The position numbers and the translations under genes are program-made. From Allobacillus salarius (GTDB lineage Bacteria; Bacillota; Bacilli; Bacillales; Alkalibacillaceae): a stretch of DNA of 64,000 nucleotides. Positions within the stretch are counted from its first letter, which is position 1. Each line of letters opens with the position of its first letter. Positions 42,608-52,479 of this stretch are shown here, one piece after another. Below the pieces are notes generated by a model. The model was not told the origin of the DNA. It made no database searches and saw only the letters and a program-made list of their open reading frames with translations. The DNA lies in assembly GCF_007559425.1 (NCBI RefSeq), contig NZ_VMHE01000009.1, positions 1 to 64,000 of the forward strand. The letters are read 5' to 3'.

Positions 42608-43501
42608 GTGGAAGAGAAGTCATCACAAGTTATTATCGAACTAGCATCGAAAAAAGATTCCCAAATTGACCATTATCTAAATAAACCACTAGAAATGTAC
42701 TTATTCATAGATCCGATGTGCCCAGAATGTTGGTCCTTTGAGCCGTATATTAAAAAGCTGGTCAGTGAATATGGGCATTATTTTAAATTAAGGCCGATTA
42801 TTACCGGTTCACTATCCTCTTTATACAATCCGACTCCAGCTTATATCCGAGAGAAGATCAATAACTGGGATACGACAGCTAAAATGACTGGTATGTGTTG
42901 CGACCCAGATTATTGGCTAGTCAATCCTGAAACGTCACCTTGGCCTGTCTCTCTTGCTATTAAAGCTGCTGAGTTACAAGGACAACGTGCTGGCACAAGA
43001 TATTTACGAAAGCTTCGTGAGTATCTATTCCTAACAAAGAAAAACATCTCTGATATTGATAATCTAGTAACCATTGCTGAACGAGTCAATTTGGATGTCG
43101 AAGAATTTCATAAAGATTTACATTCTGAAGCAGCCAAACGTGCTTTATTGGGAGATTTAAACTTGACGCGTGAAATGGAAGTTGACCAAACACCTTCAAT
43201 TGTTTTATTCAATCGCGAAGATGAATATGATGGGTTGAAAATCACAAGTGCATATGATTATGAACTGTATGAACGCGCCTTGATGGAGGTAATGGGAAAG
43301 CATATTTCGCCTAGTATTAAACCAAGTCTCATGGAATTCTTAGCAGAACACCAATTTGTAGCAACAAAAGAAGTCGCTTTTGTCTTCGATTGGTCGATGA
43401 AGAAAACAGAACGAGAACTGTTGAAGCTATCATTTAATAATCAAATTGAAAGAATCGATGCAAAGTACGGAAGTTTTTGGATGTATAAACAAACGACATA
43501 A
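42608..43501 (+). CDS. spxH: ClpXP adaptor SpxH (YjbH)
   Basis: The 297-residue protein has a DsbA-like thioredoxin-fold N-terminal half with CPECW (Cys-x2-Cys at ~38-41), and a C-terminal winged part (EFLAEHQFVATKEVAFVFDW). SpxH (YjbH) delivers Spx to ClpXP, and spx lies 7.5 kb away in this window, as does mecA. It starts at GTG behind a GGGGAAA-rich region. Co-transcribed with the hemoglobin gene. Confidence 0.93.
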   Translation: MEEKSSQVIIELASKKDSQIDHYLNKPLEMYLFIDPMCPECWSFEPYIKKLVSEYGHYFKLRPIITGSLSSLYNPTPAYIREKINNWDTTAKMTGMCCDPDYWLVNPETSPWPVSLAIKAAELQGQRAGTRYLRKLREYLFLTKKNISDIDNLVTIAERVNLDVEEFHKDLHSEAAKRALLGDLNLTREMEVDQTPSIVLFNREDEYDGLKITSAYDYELYERALMEVMGKHISPSIKPSLMEFLAEHQFVATKEVAFVFDWSMKKTERELLKLSFNNQIERIDAKYGSFWMYKQTT

Positions 43502-43571
43502 TTTAATGATTCTAGTACTCATACTTTATCTAACCGCCCCGTAATATAATAATAGACAGGAGTTGATCGCG

Positions 43572-43739
43572 ATGTTCATCGTCTTAGGCTGGCTATTATT
43601 ATTACTCGGGGCTTTTTTATTGAATCTTCTTGGGATGATGGAATTATTACCACGCCTCATTACGTTCCCATTATTGTTCACGGTTATTTTTATATTTATT
43701 TTCACCATTACACAAAAAAATACTATTCGACGAAGGTAA
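43572..43739 (+). CDS. Small 55-residue membrane protein
   Basis: A 55-codon frame with AGGAG 9 nt upstream; MFIVLGWLLLLLGAFLL gives a first helix, and a second hydrophobic stretch lies at ~32-46 before a basic end (IRRR). No family recognised. It lies between spxH and pepF, ahead of a bidirectional terminator. Codon pattern and ribosome site support a real gene. Confidence 0.65.
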   Translation: MFIVLGWLLLLLGAFLLNLLGMMELLPRLITFPLLFTVIFIFIFTITQKNTIRRR

Positions 43740-43830
43740 AAATTCTTAAGCTTATCTTGCGGTAAAATACCTGAAAATACGATTGAACAATTCAATTCAA
43801 CGTGAGGTTGCTCATTAATCTTATTTAAAT

Positions 43831-43874
43831 GAAAAACCATTCTACATACAGTGCCGTATATAGAATGGTTTTTC
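43831..43874. terminator. Bidirectional terminator after pepF and the small gene
   Basis: Perfect stem AAAACCATTCTA/TAGAATGGTTTT with T-runs on both strands. Confidence 0.88.
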
Positions 43875-43877
43875 GTT

Positions 43878-45686
43878 TTATTCAGCTAGAAGTTTTTCAA
43901 ATTCATCTAGTTTCGCATCAAATACATCTAAAGCTTTATAAATTGGATCCTTCGTCGTCATGTCGACGCCAGCCTTTTTGAGCACGTCAATTGGATCTTC
44001 GCTACGACCTGCCTTTAAGTAATCCTTAAAGCGTTCGACTGCAACGTCTCCCTCTGTTAGAATTTTATCAGCCAACGTCGTTGCTGCAGCATAGCCTGTT
44101 GCATATTGATAAACATAGTAGTTCATGTAAAAATGCGGGATTCTTGCCCACTCGTATCCGATTTCTTCATCAACATGAACGTTATTGCCGAAGTATTTTT
44201 TATTCAAATCATAATAAATAGACGTTAATTTATCAGCTGTCAATGCTTCACCATTTTGATCGCGTTTATGAATTTCGTGTTCAAATTCAGCGAACATTGT
44301 TTGACGGAAAAATGTTGCTCTAAACCCTTCTAAGAAATTGTTAAGCAAGTATAACTTCTTATTCTTATCTTCCAACGTCTTTAACAAATAATCATTCAAT
44401 AGAGCTTCGTTTGCAGTAGAAGCAACCTCAGCAACAAAGATTGAATAAGAGCCGTATCTTTTACTTTGGTTTTGATGTGTGTAGTAACTGTGAAGTGAAT
44501 GTCCTAATTCATGTGCTAGTGTAAACAAGTTATCAATATTGTCATTCCAATTCATTAAAATGTATGGTCGAGTCAAATAGCTCCCAGATGAATAAGCCCC
44601 ACTTCGTTTCCCTTTCGTTTCTAACCAATCGATCCAGCGTTCATCATAAGCTTTTTGTAGGATGGAATTGTACTCTTCACCAAGTGGCTTAAGACCTTCC
44701 AATACATGCTGTTTTGCTTCATCAATCGTTACTTCAATTTTTTCGTCTACTAACGGTGTATAAATATCGTACATATGCAGTTCATCTACACCGAGCATTT
44801 TTTTCTTCAAATCCATGAAGCGATGAAGTGATGGCAGTCGATCATTTACAGCATCAACTAACTGGTCATATACTTTTTCTGGAATATTATTTCGGTCTAA
44901 TGAAGCTTCACGTGCTGAATCATAATTTCGTGCATCCGCATAAAAGTTTGCACCTTTTACTTGGCCGCTTAATGTTGCAGCGAACGTATTTTTAAAACTT
45001 TTATATGTGTTATGCATGCCTAGAAATGCATTTTTACGGACTTCTCGATCTTTTGAATCAAGAAAATCTCGATAACGGCCATTGGATAGTTGAACCTCTT
45101 CCCCATCTTCGTTCTTAATTTTTGGCAATTCCAAATCTGCGTTATCTAACATACTGAATGCTTTCCCTGCAGTAGTTGAAACTTCTTGTGATTTTGCAAG
45201 TAGTACCTCTTCTTTTTCACTAAGAACATGAGGGCGAGATTTCATTATGTCTCGTAATGTTTTTTCGTATTTTTTTAGTTCTTCATTTTGCTGTAAAAAA
45301 GATTCGATTTGTTCATCTGACATTCCGAGAATTTCTGGAGTCACGAAACTAAAGGCACTCATCGCTTCCGTCGCAAGGCTTGCGGCTCTTGCGTTTTGAT
45401 CTTGGTACTTACTGTTTGTTGTATCTTGATCTGAACGCATATGTGCATAGACATATAATTTTTCCAAACGACCATCAAAGTCATCTTCAAATTGGAATAG
45501 TTTAAGTAAATTCTCAGGCGAATCAGCTAATGTGCCTTTAAATTGCTCCACTTTTTTATACTCTTCTTTTAATGCTTCAAACTCTTTCTCCCACTCTTCG
45601 TCATTCGAAAAAATGGCTTCTAAATCCCACGTCAAGTCAGTGGGTACTTCTTCTCTTGTTTTCAGTCCTGTGCTTTCTTCGGCCAT
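43878..45686 (-). CDS. pepF: Oligoendopeptidase F
   Basis: The 602-residue M3-family zinc peptidase cuts short peptides in the cytosol. The zinc motif HELGHSLH (~388-395) with a downstream Glu (EVASTANE) is intact, and length matches the family. B. subtilis PepF (YjbG) overproduction affects sporulation initiation. AGGAGG precedes the ATG. Only 37 nt separate it from coiA, so both are probably in one transcript. Confidence 0.95.
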   Translation of the reverse strand: MAEESTGLKTREEVPTDLTWDLEAIFSNDEEWEKEFEALKEEYKKVEQFKGTLADSPENLLKLFQFEDDFDGRLEKLYVYAHMRSDQDTTNSKYQDQNARAASLATEAMSAFSFVTPEILGMSDEQIESFLQQNEELKKYEKTLRDIMKSRPHVLSEKEEVLLAKSQEVSTTAGKAFSMLDNADLELPKIKNEDGEEVQLSNGRYRDFLDSKDREVRKNAFLGMHNTYKSFKNTFAATLSGQVKGANFYADARNYDSAREASLDRNNIPEKVYDQLVDAVNDRLPSLHRFMDLKKKMLGVDELHMYDIYTPLVDEKIEVTIDEAKQHVLEGLKPLGEEYNSILQKAYDERWIDWLETKGKRSGAYSSGSYLTRPYILMNWNDNIDNLFTLAHELGHSLHSYYTHQNQSKRYGSYSIFVAEVASTANEALLNDYLLKTLEDKNKKLYLLNNFLEGFRATFFRQTMFAEFEHEIHKRDQNGEALTADKLTSIYYDLNKKYFGNNVHVDEEIGYEWARIPHFYMNYYVYQYATGYAAATTLADKILTEGDVAVERFKDYLKAGRSEDPIDVLKKAGVDMTTKDPIYKALDVFDAKLDEFEKLLAE

Positions 45687-45723
45687 CTATGTAACCTCCT
45701 TGTTTAATGATTCTTACAATTCT

Positions 45724-46935
45724 TTATTTTATAGCAGTTTCCATGGATTGTAAAAAGAAACTTCTCTTCTTCATTATTGTTTCCCCAAAATACGTTAAGA
45801 TATTTTTATCAAAAACCAAAGCTTCATCTAAAGTTTTAGGAAATCGAGGGTGTTTGAGAACAACCCATCCTTGTGGTGACTTTTTTAGATAACCGAATGA
45901 GGATAATAATGTAAGGTATTCATATAGGGGGTGAATCGAATGAGTGGAGTGCTGTGTGGTAATTGTATTTGTAAATAATTCATTGCAAGATTTAAGAGCT
46001 TCTGTCCAAGATATATATTCTCCAATGTTTTTCTGTCTCCAGCAGCTAAGCAGAAATTGTGTTTGCCATATATAATTTGGTACAAGCAGACGGTAACTTG
46101 ACTGTACTGGTAAGTGTACACAGGCTGGAAGATACTGCGGATGAAGATACTGTTGATAGAGCATCAGCATGAATCTCTTGTCGAGCTCTGAAATATGCTT
46201 TCGTTGCATTGTGCGTAGTCTTTGTTTTTCTTTCAACCAATATGTTTTGAAGCTACTTAAAGGAACATTCATTGGCATGTTTTGAAATGTTTCAATTCCC
46301 ACTTTTTGAAGGGATAAATGGCTTCTTTGGACAAAGCACTTAAATTTTGAAGAAAAAAATTGTGATAAAATGGTCAGTCTTTTCTGAGGGGTTGAATAGA
46401 ACAAAAGGATTGGTTGTTTAAACGGAGGTTCTTTCATAATTGCAGCTTTCATAAGAGGCGAGAGTCGAAAGGAGTGATTATAGAGAGCGTTTAAATATTG
46501 TACACCGAAAATCCAGACCGGCATAAATCCTGCTTTACGGATCCCGTTCGTTCTTGATTCGTATTCTTCTAATGAAATAGGAGCGCACTGATATTCAAAT
46601 GCAACAGTTGTTTTACCGATTCTTGCTACGACATCAATGCGCTGTCCGACTTCGGGTAAAGCGTATTCTAAAGCGGAAGGATATCCTCGGTACTGGCACC
46701 ATTGTTCGATATCGATCTTTCCGTTCAAATGTTCTGCTGATTCCCCTTGTCGCACTGAACAACTACTTTGTTGTTCATGTGCGAAGTGAGGGACTTTAAT
46801 CCTACCGGCCTTCAAAATAACTTTTTCATTGCATTCGGGACACGTAAAAGATTCATGACGAAGCTGACTGATTTCTTGCTCATTCTTTTTATAAGCGGTA
46901 ATCAATTTACCGAGCTTATTTTTAGCAACCAGCAA
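45724..46935 (-). CDS. coiA: Competence protein CoiA
   Basis: The ~403-residue protein has an N-terminal Cys-x2-Cys motif (FTCPECNEKVILKAGRIKVPHFAH), and a nuclease-like DVVARIGKTTVAFEYQCAPI (Asp...Glu-x-Gln) at ~95-115, as in CoiA (YjbF). CoiA assists recombination of transforming DNA. GGAGGG 6 nt before the TTG at 46935 decides the start; the Met at 46953 overlaps it. It lies between cls and pepF. Confidence 0.9.
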   Translation of the reverse strand: MLVAKNKLGKLITAYKKNEQEISQLRHESFTCPECNEKVILKAGRIKVPHFAHEQQSSCSVRQGESAEHLNGKIDIEQWCQYRGYPSALEYALPEVGQRIDVVARIGKTTVAFEYQCAPISLEEYESRTNGIRKAGFMPVWIFGVQYLNALYNHSFRLSPLMKAAIMKEPPFKQPILLFYSTPQKRLTILSQFFSSKFKCFVQRSHLSLQKVGIETFQNMPMNVPLSSFKTYWLKEKQRLRTMQRKHISELDKRFMLMLYQQYLHPQYLPACVHLPVQSSYRLLVPNYIWQTQFLLSCWRQKNIGEYISWTEALKSCNELFTNTITTQHSTHSIHPLYEYLTLLSSFGYLKKSPQGWVVLKHPRFPKTLDEALVFDKNILTYFGETIMKKRSFFLQSMETAIK

Positions 46936-46953
46936 GCGTCGCCCTCCTCTCAT

Positions 46954-48468
46954 TTATAATAATGGAGATAATAAGCGGAAAAACGATTCCATCACACGGA
47001 TAAAAATAGAGCGTTTATTAAATGTTTCAGAAACTAACTCGTTTGAGTCGAGAAAGTCTCTTTCAAAGTCTTCTTTGAGCTCAATCGTACTATCTGTTTT
47101 AAAGAGAAACGCATTAACCTCAAAGTTTAAATGGAAGCTTCTCATATCCATATTGGACGTACCAATGCTCGCTAATTCGTCATCAACTAACATAACCTTA
47201 CTGTGCATGAAGCCTTTCTCATATTCAAAGACTCGAATTCCTGCTTCAAGTAACTCAGCAAAATAAGAACGGGATGCGTGAAAAACGACACGTTTATCCG
47301 GCTTGCTAGGTACAATTAGGCGAACATCCAGCCCACTTAGACTAGCGACTTTCATCGCTGTCAATACATCATCGTCAGGAATGAAGTACGGCGATGCAAT
47401 CCAGATTTTTTTCTTTGCAGAAATAATCATCGCAAAATAAAGCTTTTTAATTGTTTCCCATTTATTATCAGGGCCGCCGGCAATCATCTGGACGCCACCT
47501 TGTATCTGTTTATGATCTAAAACCTCAGTTTGTAGATACTTATGCTCCAATAATTGTTCATCTGTTTCATATTGCCAATCTCTTAAGAAGATCAATTGCA
47601 AGCTTCGTACAGATTCACCACGAACATATAAGTGTGTATCTCGCCATTTACCGTACATTTTCACTTTTCCTAAGTATTCATCACCAATATTCAAACCACC
47701 CATAAAGCCAATCTTTCCATCAACAATGACAATTTTACGGTGATTTCGATAGTTAATTCTGCTTCCAATTAACGGAAAGCGAACGGGCGCAAATGCTTGA
47801 ACATGGATTCCCGCTTCCTTCATTTGATCAATGTACAAATTCGGCAATGCCCAGCAACCTACAGCGTCATATAAAAAGCGTACCTCTACACCTTGCTTTG
47901 CCTTCTCAATCAATACTTCTTGAATTTGCTTTCCAATTTGGTCATTACGCACAATATAATATTCCAGATGGATATGATGTTCTGCTTTTTTTAAAGCTTC
48001 AATCAACTCTGGAAATTTTTCTGCCCCATTGGTAAGTACGCGCGTATCTGTATTAAACGAAATTGGAGAATTCCCGAGCTCTTGTGCCAGACGGAAAAAC
48101 ATCTTTTGATGATCGCCCATCTGATCAATTTCTTTATTATTAAATACACGACTAACTTCATACATATTGAATGCTTTTTCATCTGCTTCTTTTTTCTTTT
48201 CGAAACGCTTTTTCTTTTTATAATTTCGTCCGAATAACAAATAAAAGAAGAAGCCAATCACTGGAAACACAGCAAAAATCAGTATCCAATTTAATGTCTG
48301 AGCTGGATTTCTGTTTTCAATAAAAATCGTAAAAACAATTAATATTGCGGATACGATAATAAAGATCGAAACAGTACCAATCAATTGGCCTTCTAAAAAG
48401 CTGTAAGAAATCCAACCGGTTATAATCAATAATCCTAAAAATAATGACACTTGCACCCATTTAAGCAT
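46954..48468 (-). CDS. cls: Cardiolipin synthase
   Basis: The 504-residue phospholipase-D-superfamily synthase joins two phosphatidylglycerols. It has two N-terminal membrane helices (~7-27, 35-56) and two HKD motifs: HRKIVIVDGKIGFMGG and HSKVMLVDDELASIGT. AAGGGG lies 7 nt before the ATG at 48468. It is followed by coiA within 18 nt. Cardiolipin is often raised under salt stress, fitting a halotolerant host. Confidence 0.95.
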   Translation of the reverse strand: MLKWVQVSLFLGLLIITGWISYSFLEGQLIGTVSIFIIVSAILIVFTIFIENRNPAQTLNWILIFAVFPVIGFFFYLLFGRNYKKKKRFEKKKEADEKAFNMYEVSRVFNNKEIDQMGDHQKMFFRLAQELGNSPISFNTDTRVLTNGAEKFPELIEALKKAEHHIHLEYYIVRNDQIGKQIQEVLIEKAKQGVEVRFLYDAVGCWALPNLYIDQMKEAGIHVQAFAPVRFPLIGSRINYRNHRKIVIVDGKIGFMGGLNIGDEYLGKVKMYGKWRDTHLYVRGESVRSLQLIFLRDWQYETDEQLLEHKYLQTEVLDHKQIQGGVQMIAGGPDNKWETIKKLYFAMIISAKKKIWIASPYFIPDDDVLTAMKVASLSGLDVRLIVPSKPDKRVVFHASRSYFAELLEAGIRVFEYEKGFMHSKVMLVDDELASIGTSNMDMRSFHLNFEVNAFLFKTDSTIELKEDFERDFLDSNELVSETFNKRSIFIRVMESFFRLLSPLL

Positions 48469-48712
48469 CAAAAAGCCCCTTTTTATGTTAACTCCTATAA
48501 TCGAAGGCTATTGTAACCATACCTAATGGTTAATTTTAGTTCAACAGCACGATATCTTATTATACCATGACCAATTTGAAGTTTCAGTCAATAGTCTGTT
48601 TGTATTTGCATAGTTCAGAGAGATAATTAAAAATTACCCATTTTTCAGATTTTATTCGGCCGTTAAGCAAATTGATTGGGTGATTCGGTGCAGTATTTGA
48701 AAAAGAGGTCTT

Positions 48713-48967
48713 CTATACACCCGAGTGGATGTGATGATTCGTCGTACCGTCGAATAGACCATGCCTATACACCTAAATGAATCCGTGGAATCGTCGTTTG
48801 GGCGTATAGACTGGCTCTATACACCTTTATGGATCCAAGGATTCGGCGTTCGGGCGTATAGATTGGCTCTATACACCTTTATGGATCCAAGGATTCGGCG
48901 TTCGGGCGTATAGACCGACTCTATACACCCGAATGAAAGTGGCGGTCCCACATTTGGTAGTATAGAC
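48713..48967 (+). repeat. Five tandem 52-bp units with terminal dyads
   Basis: CTATACACC heads begin at 48713, 48765, 48817, 48869 and 48921, exactly 52 bp apart. Units 3 and 4 are almost identical; the others diverge. Each unit ends with GGCGTATAG or close variants, the inverted counterpart of its head. The array fills most of the 600-bp gap between cls and mecA; the remainder (48472-48712, 48968-49050) shows nothing recognised. Confidence 0.85.
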
Positions 48968-49052
48968 TCTCTAATCTTTAACTTGAAATGATCGATAACA
49001 TGCTGCTGTATGATGTAACATACTTACTCGAGGATAATGAATTTGTATAAGC

Positions 49053-49088
49053 AAAAAAAATAACTGACAAAAGTTATTGTCAGTTATT
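49053..49088 (-). terminator. Terminator of mecA
   Basis: An ~11-bp stem AATAACTGACAA/TTGTCAGTTATT overlapping the mecA stop, followed by T8 on the minus strand. Confidence 0.88.
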
Positions 49089-49788
49089 AAAACGTTTCTC
49101 TTAATTGTTTCAATGCATCTTCTTTAAAAATGCTCGTTCCATATTCATCGAGAAGGTGAATTGTTTCGCTCGTCTCTTCACCGTATTCCAAGATGCGGCT
49201 AATATAATTTTCTTGCTCATTTTCACTCAAGAATCCAATCGGAAAGTTAACATACAAGTAATATTGATTTTCTTTCGCAAAGAATTGATCTTCTATAAAC
49301 CGTGTGTCACGCATGGAATGACTTAACGAGATCGCATCTTCCAAGTCGTCGAATTTCACAGTCATGTTTAAATCCTCATCTTCTTCTGGAGCTGATTTTT
49401 GTCGTGTTGAACCTTTCGTGTACGTCTCTTTTTTTCTTTGTTTATGAGGTACACTATTTTCAATCAACGATTCAATTTTTTCATTCATACTTGTATCCAT
49501 TGGTGTTTCTTCGCCATCTGGAAATTCAAGCTTGGAACCATCTTGAGATATTTCCGCTTTTGTAACGACGATTTCCAATCCTTTATCCATAGCTTGCACT
49601 TGAATCCATAACGGTCCATCAATATTGAATGTCTCTCGATCGTTGACTTCATCCATCATTTCCCAGAAGAGTTGTTCGCCTTTATCGCGGTTATACCATA
49701 TATCCTCACGTTTAAAGCCTCGATCTTCAATATCTCTGTATGATATATAAAATTTTAACGTATTTTCGTTGATACGTTCTATTTCCAT
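49087..49788 (-). CDS. mecA: ClpC adaptor MecA
   Basis: A 233-residue adaptor that delivers ComK and other substrates to ClpCP and assists ClpC assembly. The N-terminal substrate-binding part begins MEIERINENTLKFYISYRDIE; the C-terminal ClpC-binding domain (~120-233) has DLEDAISLSHSMRD and KENQYYLYVNF. It lies in the same region as spx and spxH, as in B. subtilis. Confidence 0.94.
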   Translation of the reverse strand: MEIERINENTLKFYISYRDIEDRGFKREDIWYNRDKGEQLFWEMMDEVNDRETFNIDGPLWIQVQAMDKGLEIVVTKAEISQDGSKLEFPDGEETPMDTSMNEKIESLIENSVPHKQRKKETYTKGSTRQKSAPEEDEDLNMTVKFDDLEDAISLSHSMRDTRFIEDQFFAKENQYYLYVNFPIGFLSENEQENYISRILEYGEETSETIHLLDEYGTSIFKEDALKQLRETF

Positions 49789-50174
49789 TTGTCGTCCTCT
49801 CCCTTCGATTTATTTTGAGGAAGGATTATGTTTCTTCTTAGTAGTGTATTACCCGTAATCAAAATCATTCAATCATAACATAAATCAATATTCTTGTTCA
49901 TATTGTATGGTAACTACATCGATTTGGTATGGACAATTCAGATATTCCATATTCGCCCTTGAAATGGACGAGCGATGCTTCTCGTCTACCATCCTTATTT
50001 CTATAATCGCTTAAGCAATTCCTTCAACTTCTTTATTATTTTTCTTTATTCTATCTAGTTTTAAAAATCAATTATAAAGGATTTCATTTCTTTGAACAAC
50101 TAAACTGCTCTCGAAACAAATGTATTTATTACCAACTGTGAACATCTTGTCACGATATAAAATGGAGGTTTATT
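49789..50174. other. Divergent gap between mecA and terC
   Basis: A 386-bp AT-rich non-coding stretch. A short hairpin GACGAG/CTCGTC lies at about 49969-49986. No manganese (yybP-ykoY) riboswitch motif is visible upstream of terC. AATGGAGG serves terC. Confidence 0.5.
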
Positions 50175-50867
50175 ATGGACATATTTTTCACTGAGTTATT
50201 CACGAATTTAAACTGGGATATTTTCAAGGCTGTCTTAATTATTATCGGATTGGATTTAATTCTTGGTGGAGATAATGCTGTTGTCATAGCGATGGCTAGC
50301 CGTAACCTTCCCGAACATTTACAAAATAAAGCGATTGCTCTCGGAACAGTACTTGCGGTCTTCATTCGTTTTTTACTCGCATGTGTCGCCATTTATTTAC
50401 TTACGATTCCTTACTTACAGTTAATTGGTGGATTGTTCCTGTTATATATTGCCTTTTCTTTGCTAAAAGAAGGTGAAGATGACCAAGAGATTCAAGCTTC
50501 TGGGACATTGTTAGGCGCAGTAAAAACCATTGTTATAGCTGATGTTGTCATGGGATTTGATAACGTATTGGCCATTTCAGCAGCTTCCAATCAAGATTTT
50601 CGTTTAATTTTATTTGGACTGGCTGTCTCTGTTCCAATCATCGTTTTCGGTAGCAGAGTAATTCTATATGCTATGAAAAAATATCCGCTCATCATTTATT
50701 TTGGTGCATCGTTATTAGCTTATACTAGTGGAGAACTAATCTTAAATGAACAAAAACTTGAAGTATATATTGAGTCATTACCATATATCCAAGTTGGATT
50801 GCCCATTTTATTGATTGTTCTTATCTGCTTATATGGTCGGTCTAAAAACATTCCAGTAAAAGCCTGA
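50175..50867 (+). CDS. yjbE: TerC-family membrane protein (YjbE)
   Basis: The 230-residue protein has about seven membrane helices and the TerC signatures GLDLILGGDNAVVIAMA and VVMGFDNVLAISAAS with acidic residues inside helices. TerC proteins take part in Mn homeostasis and metalation of exported proteins. Located between mecA and spx as yjbE in B. subtilis. Ends at a terminator shared with the convergent spx. Confidence 0.92.
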   Translation: MDIFFTELFTNLNWDIFKAVLIIIGLDLILGGDNAVVIAMASRNLPEHLQNKAIALGTVLAVFIRFLLACVAIYLLTIPYLQLIGGLFLLYIAFSLLKEGEDDQEIQASGTLLGAVKTIVIADVVMGFDNVLAISAASNQDFRLILFGLAVSVPIIVFGSRVILYAMKKYPLIIYFGASLLAYTSGELILNEQKLEVYIESLPYIQVGLPILLIVLICLYGRSKNIPVKA

Positions 50868-50910
50868 TTATTTGACTCGGATAGAGCTTACCCGTTTTTA
50901 CCAATTAAAA

Positions 50911-50944
50911 AAACAGCCACTGTGTATTTTACACAATGGCCGTT
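50911..50944. terminator. Terminator between terC and spx
   Basis: Stem GCCACTGTGT/ACACAATGGC (one mismatch) with a T-run on the minus strand; it ends spx and may stop terC transcripts. Confidence 0.82.
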
Positions 50945-50956
50945 GACGTACTATTA

Positions 50957-51352
50957 TTAATTTACCATTCGCTGTGCTTCTTTTAATTGGAATGAACGAA
51001 CTTTTCTTGGTAAGAAGCGACGAATTTCATCTTCATTATAACCAACTTGAAGTCGCTTATCATCCAAGATGATTGGTCTTCTTAACAGTCCTGGGTTATC
51101 TTGGATTAATTTAATCAATTTCTTCAATGGTAATTGATCTAATCCAACGTCTAAAGTTTGGAATACTTTTGAACGTGTAGAGATAATCTCATCTGTTCCA
51201 TCTTCAGTCATACGAAGAATTTGTTTAATTTCATCTTCGCTTAGATTTTCAGAGAAGATATTACGTTCAGTATAAGGTATTTCGTGTTCTTCTAGCCACG
51301 CTCTTGCCTTTCTACAAGATGTGCAGCTTGGTGAAGTAAATAATGTTACCAT
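50957..51352 (-). CDS. spx: Redox-sensing RNA-polymerase regulator Spx
   Basis: A 131-residue ArsC-fold protein, exactly the usual Spx length, with the redox switch CTSC (Cys10-x2-Cys13) and RRPIILDD. It binds the alpha C-terminal domain of RNA polymerase under disulfide stress. AAGGAG 10 nt before the ATG at 51352; the GTG at 51361 is too close. Degradation partners SpxH (42.6 kb) and MecA-ClpC are encoded nearby. Confidence 0.97.
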   Translation of the reverse strand: MVTLFTSPSCTSCRKARAWLEEHEIPYTERNIFSENLSEDEIKQILRMTEDGTDEIISTRSKVFQTLDVGLDQLPLKKLIKLIQDNPGLLRRPIILDDKRLQVGYNEDEIRRFLPRKVRSFQLKEAQRMVN

Positions 51353-51584
51353 GCCATTCACTCTCCTTAAAGGGCTTTCAACACGAGTTAAAATATTTAA
51401 AATCGCTATTAGATTAAAATAACTTTAATTTACTTGGGTATGGTTTAAGTATACTACAATCATTCTAATATGAATAGATGGATTTGACATTTGTAATGAA
51501 AACTTCATATTTGCTATTGATTCCTTTAATTAAGTATTACCCTGTTATAAACATTATAAACCTAAAAACTGGATTTTTATTAAA

Positions 51585-51617
51585 TAAAAATAGCTGCCTT
51601 TTCTATTAGGCAGCTGT
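51585..51617 (-). terminator. Terminator of the yjbC-like gene
   Basis: Stem AGCTGCCT/AGGCAGCT (51592-51616) followed by Ts on the minus strand. Confidence 0.8.
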
Positions 51618-51622
51618 AACCC

Positions 51623-52210
51623 TTACGTGGATTGCAATTCATTCGCATCTTCGAAAATATCCGTTTCTCTTTTTCTGCGCTTAAAAACTTGATCAACCGG
51701 TTGATAGCTCTCTCCATAAATCTCTTTATCCTTATATGTGTGGATATCCACATATGTTTTTTTCATTTTCTCATAAATTAATTCTTCATCTTCATCAATT
51801 GGTGACCAAAATAGAATTTCTAACGGATTTACTTCATTTGTTGCTATGGATTTTTTCTCATAACCGATTGTCTTAGCATGTTGGAAATTTTCGCGCTCAT
51901 AAAATCTTAACCGTTTAGCCGTGTCTGTATCTTCGTAATCAACTGGCTCCACTTCAAGAATAATCGGCTTACCTTTCGTTTTTAACTGACCAATTAATTG
52001 TTTACCTATTCCTTTTCCTCGTGCTTTTGATGATACATATACATAATCAACAAAAATGAATTGTTCATATTCTGCGTACATCAAAACATGGTCTTCACTT
52101 TCATCTTTATGATAAATATTCCCTTTCTCATCTAATAAAATTTCAAAGTGTTCTTTGGATTTCATTTCTTCAATTGGAAAGTATTCATTTAGTTTTTCAT
52201 ACCAAGTCAT
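51623..52210 (-). CDS. yjbC: GNAT acetyltransferase (YjbC)
   Basis: The 195-residue GNAT has the acetyl-CoA loop VYVSSKARGKGIGKQLIGQL (motif A) and RLRFYERENFQHA. Position next to spx and shape match B. subtilis YjbC, a salt-stress-induced putative acetyltransferase co-expressed with spx. Here it lies 270 nt upstream of spx on the same strand, with its own terminator. Substrate unknown. Confidence 0.88.
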   Translation of the reverse strand: MTWYEKLNEYFPIEEMKSKEHFEILLDEKGNIYHKDESEDHVLMYAEYEQFIFVDYVYVSSKARGKGIGKQLIGQLKTKGKPIILEVEPVDYEDTDTAKRLRFYERENFQHAKTIGYEKKSIATNEVNPLEILFWSPIDEDEELIYEKMKKTYVDIHTYKDKEIYGESYQPVDQVFKRRKRETDIFEDANELQST

Positions 52211-52429
52211 AATTCCGCTCCTTTGTTGACTAAATTTCCGAATTTTTTCACTTACATTTATTTAGTTTATAGGAAGACGACTTGAAAGTTAAACGGTATA
52301 AAGCTTGAATATTCCGCTTGAGATCGGATTTAGTATGATCAGCCTATGCTAAACTCTTTTATTCTTATAGATCCACTTAATGGCTTTCGGATAGATTAAT
52401 TTATTGAAATTAATAACGATAGACGTCAA

Positions 52430-52470
52430 AAAAAGTGCTGTAGAAAGAATTCATTTCCTACAGCACTTCA
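52430..52470. terminator. Terminator of the glycoside-hydrolase-like gene
   Basis: A perfect stem AAGTGCTGTAG (52433-52443) / CTACAGCACTT (52458-52468); T7 on the minus strand. Confidence 0.9.
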
Positions 52471-52479
52471 TCTAAATCA

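Noticed and set aside
48713..48967. CRISPR-like array
   Set aside because: Units are contiguous near-copies with no unique spacers, and no cas genes lie in the window.
49789..50174. Manganese (yybP-ykoY) riboswitch before terC
   Set aside because: No matching conserved core was seen; gap only has a short unrelated hairpin.
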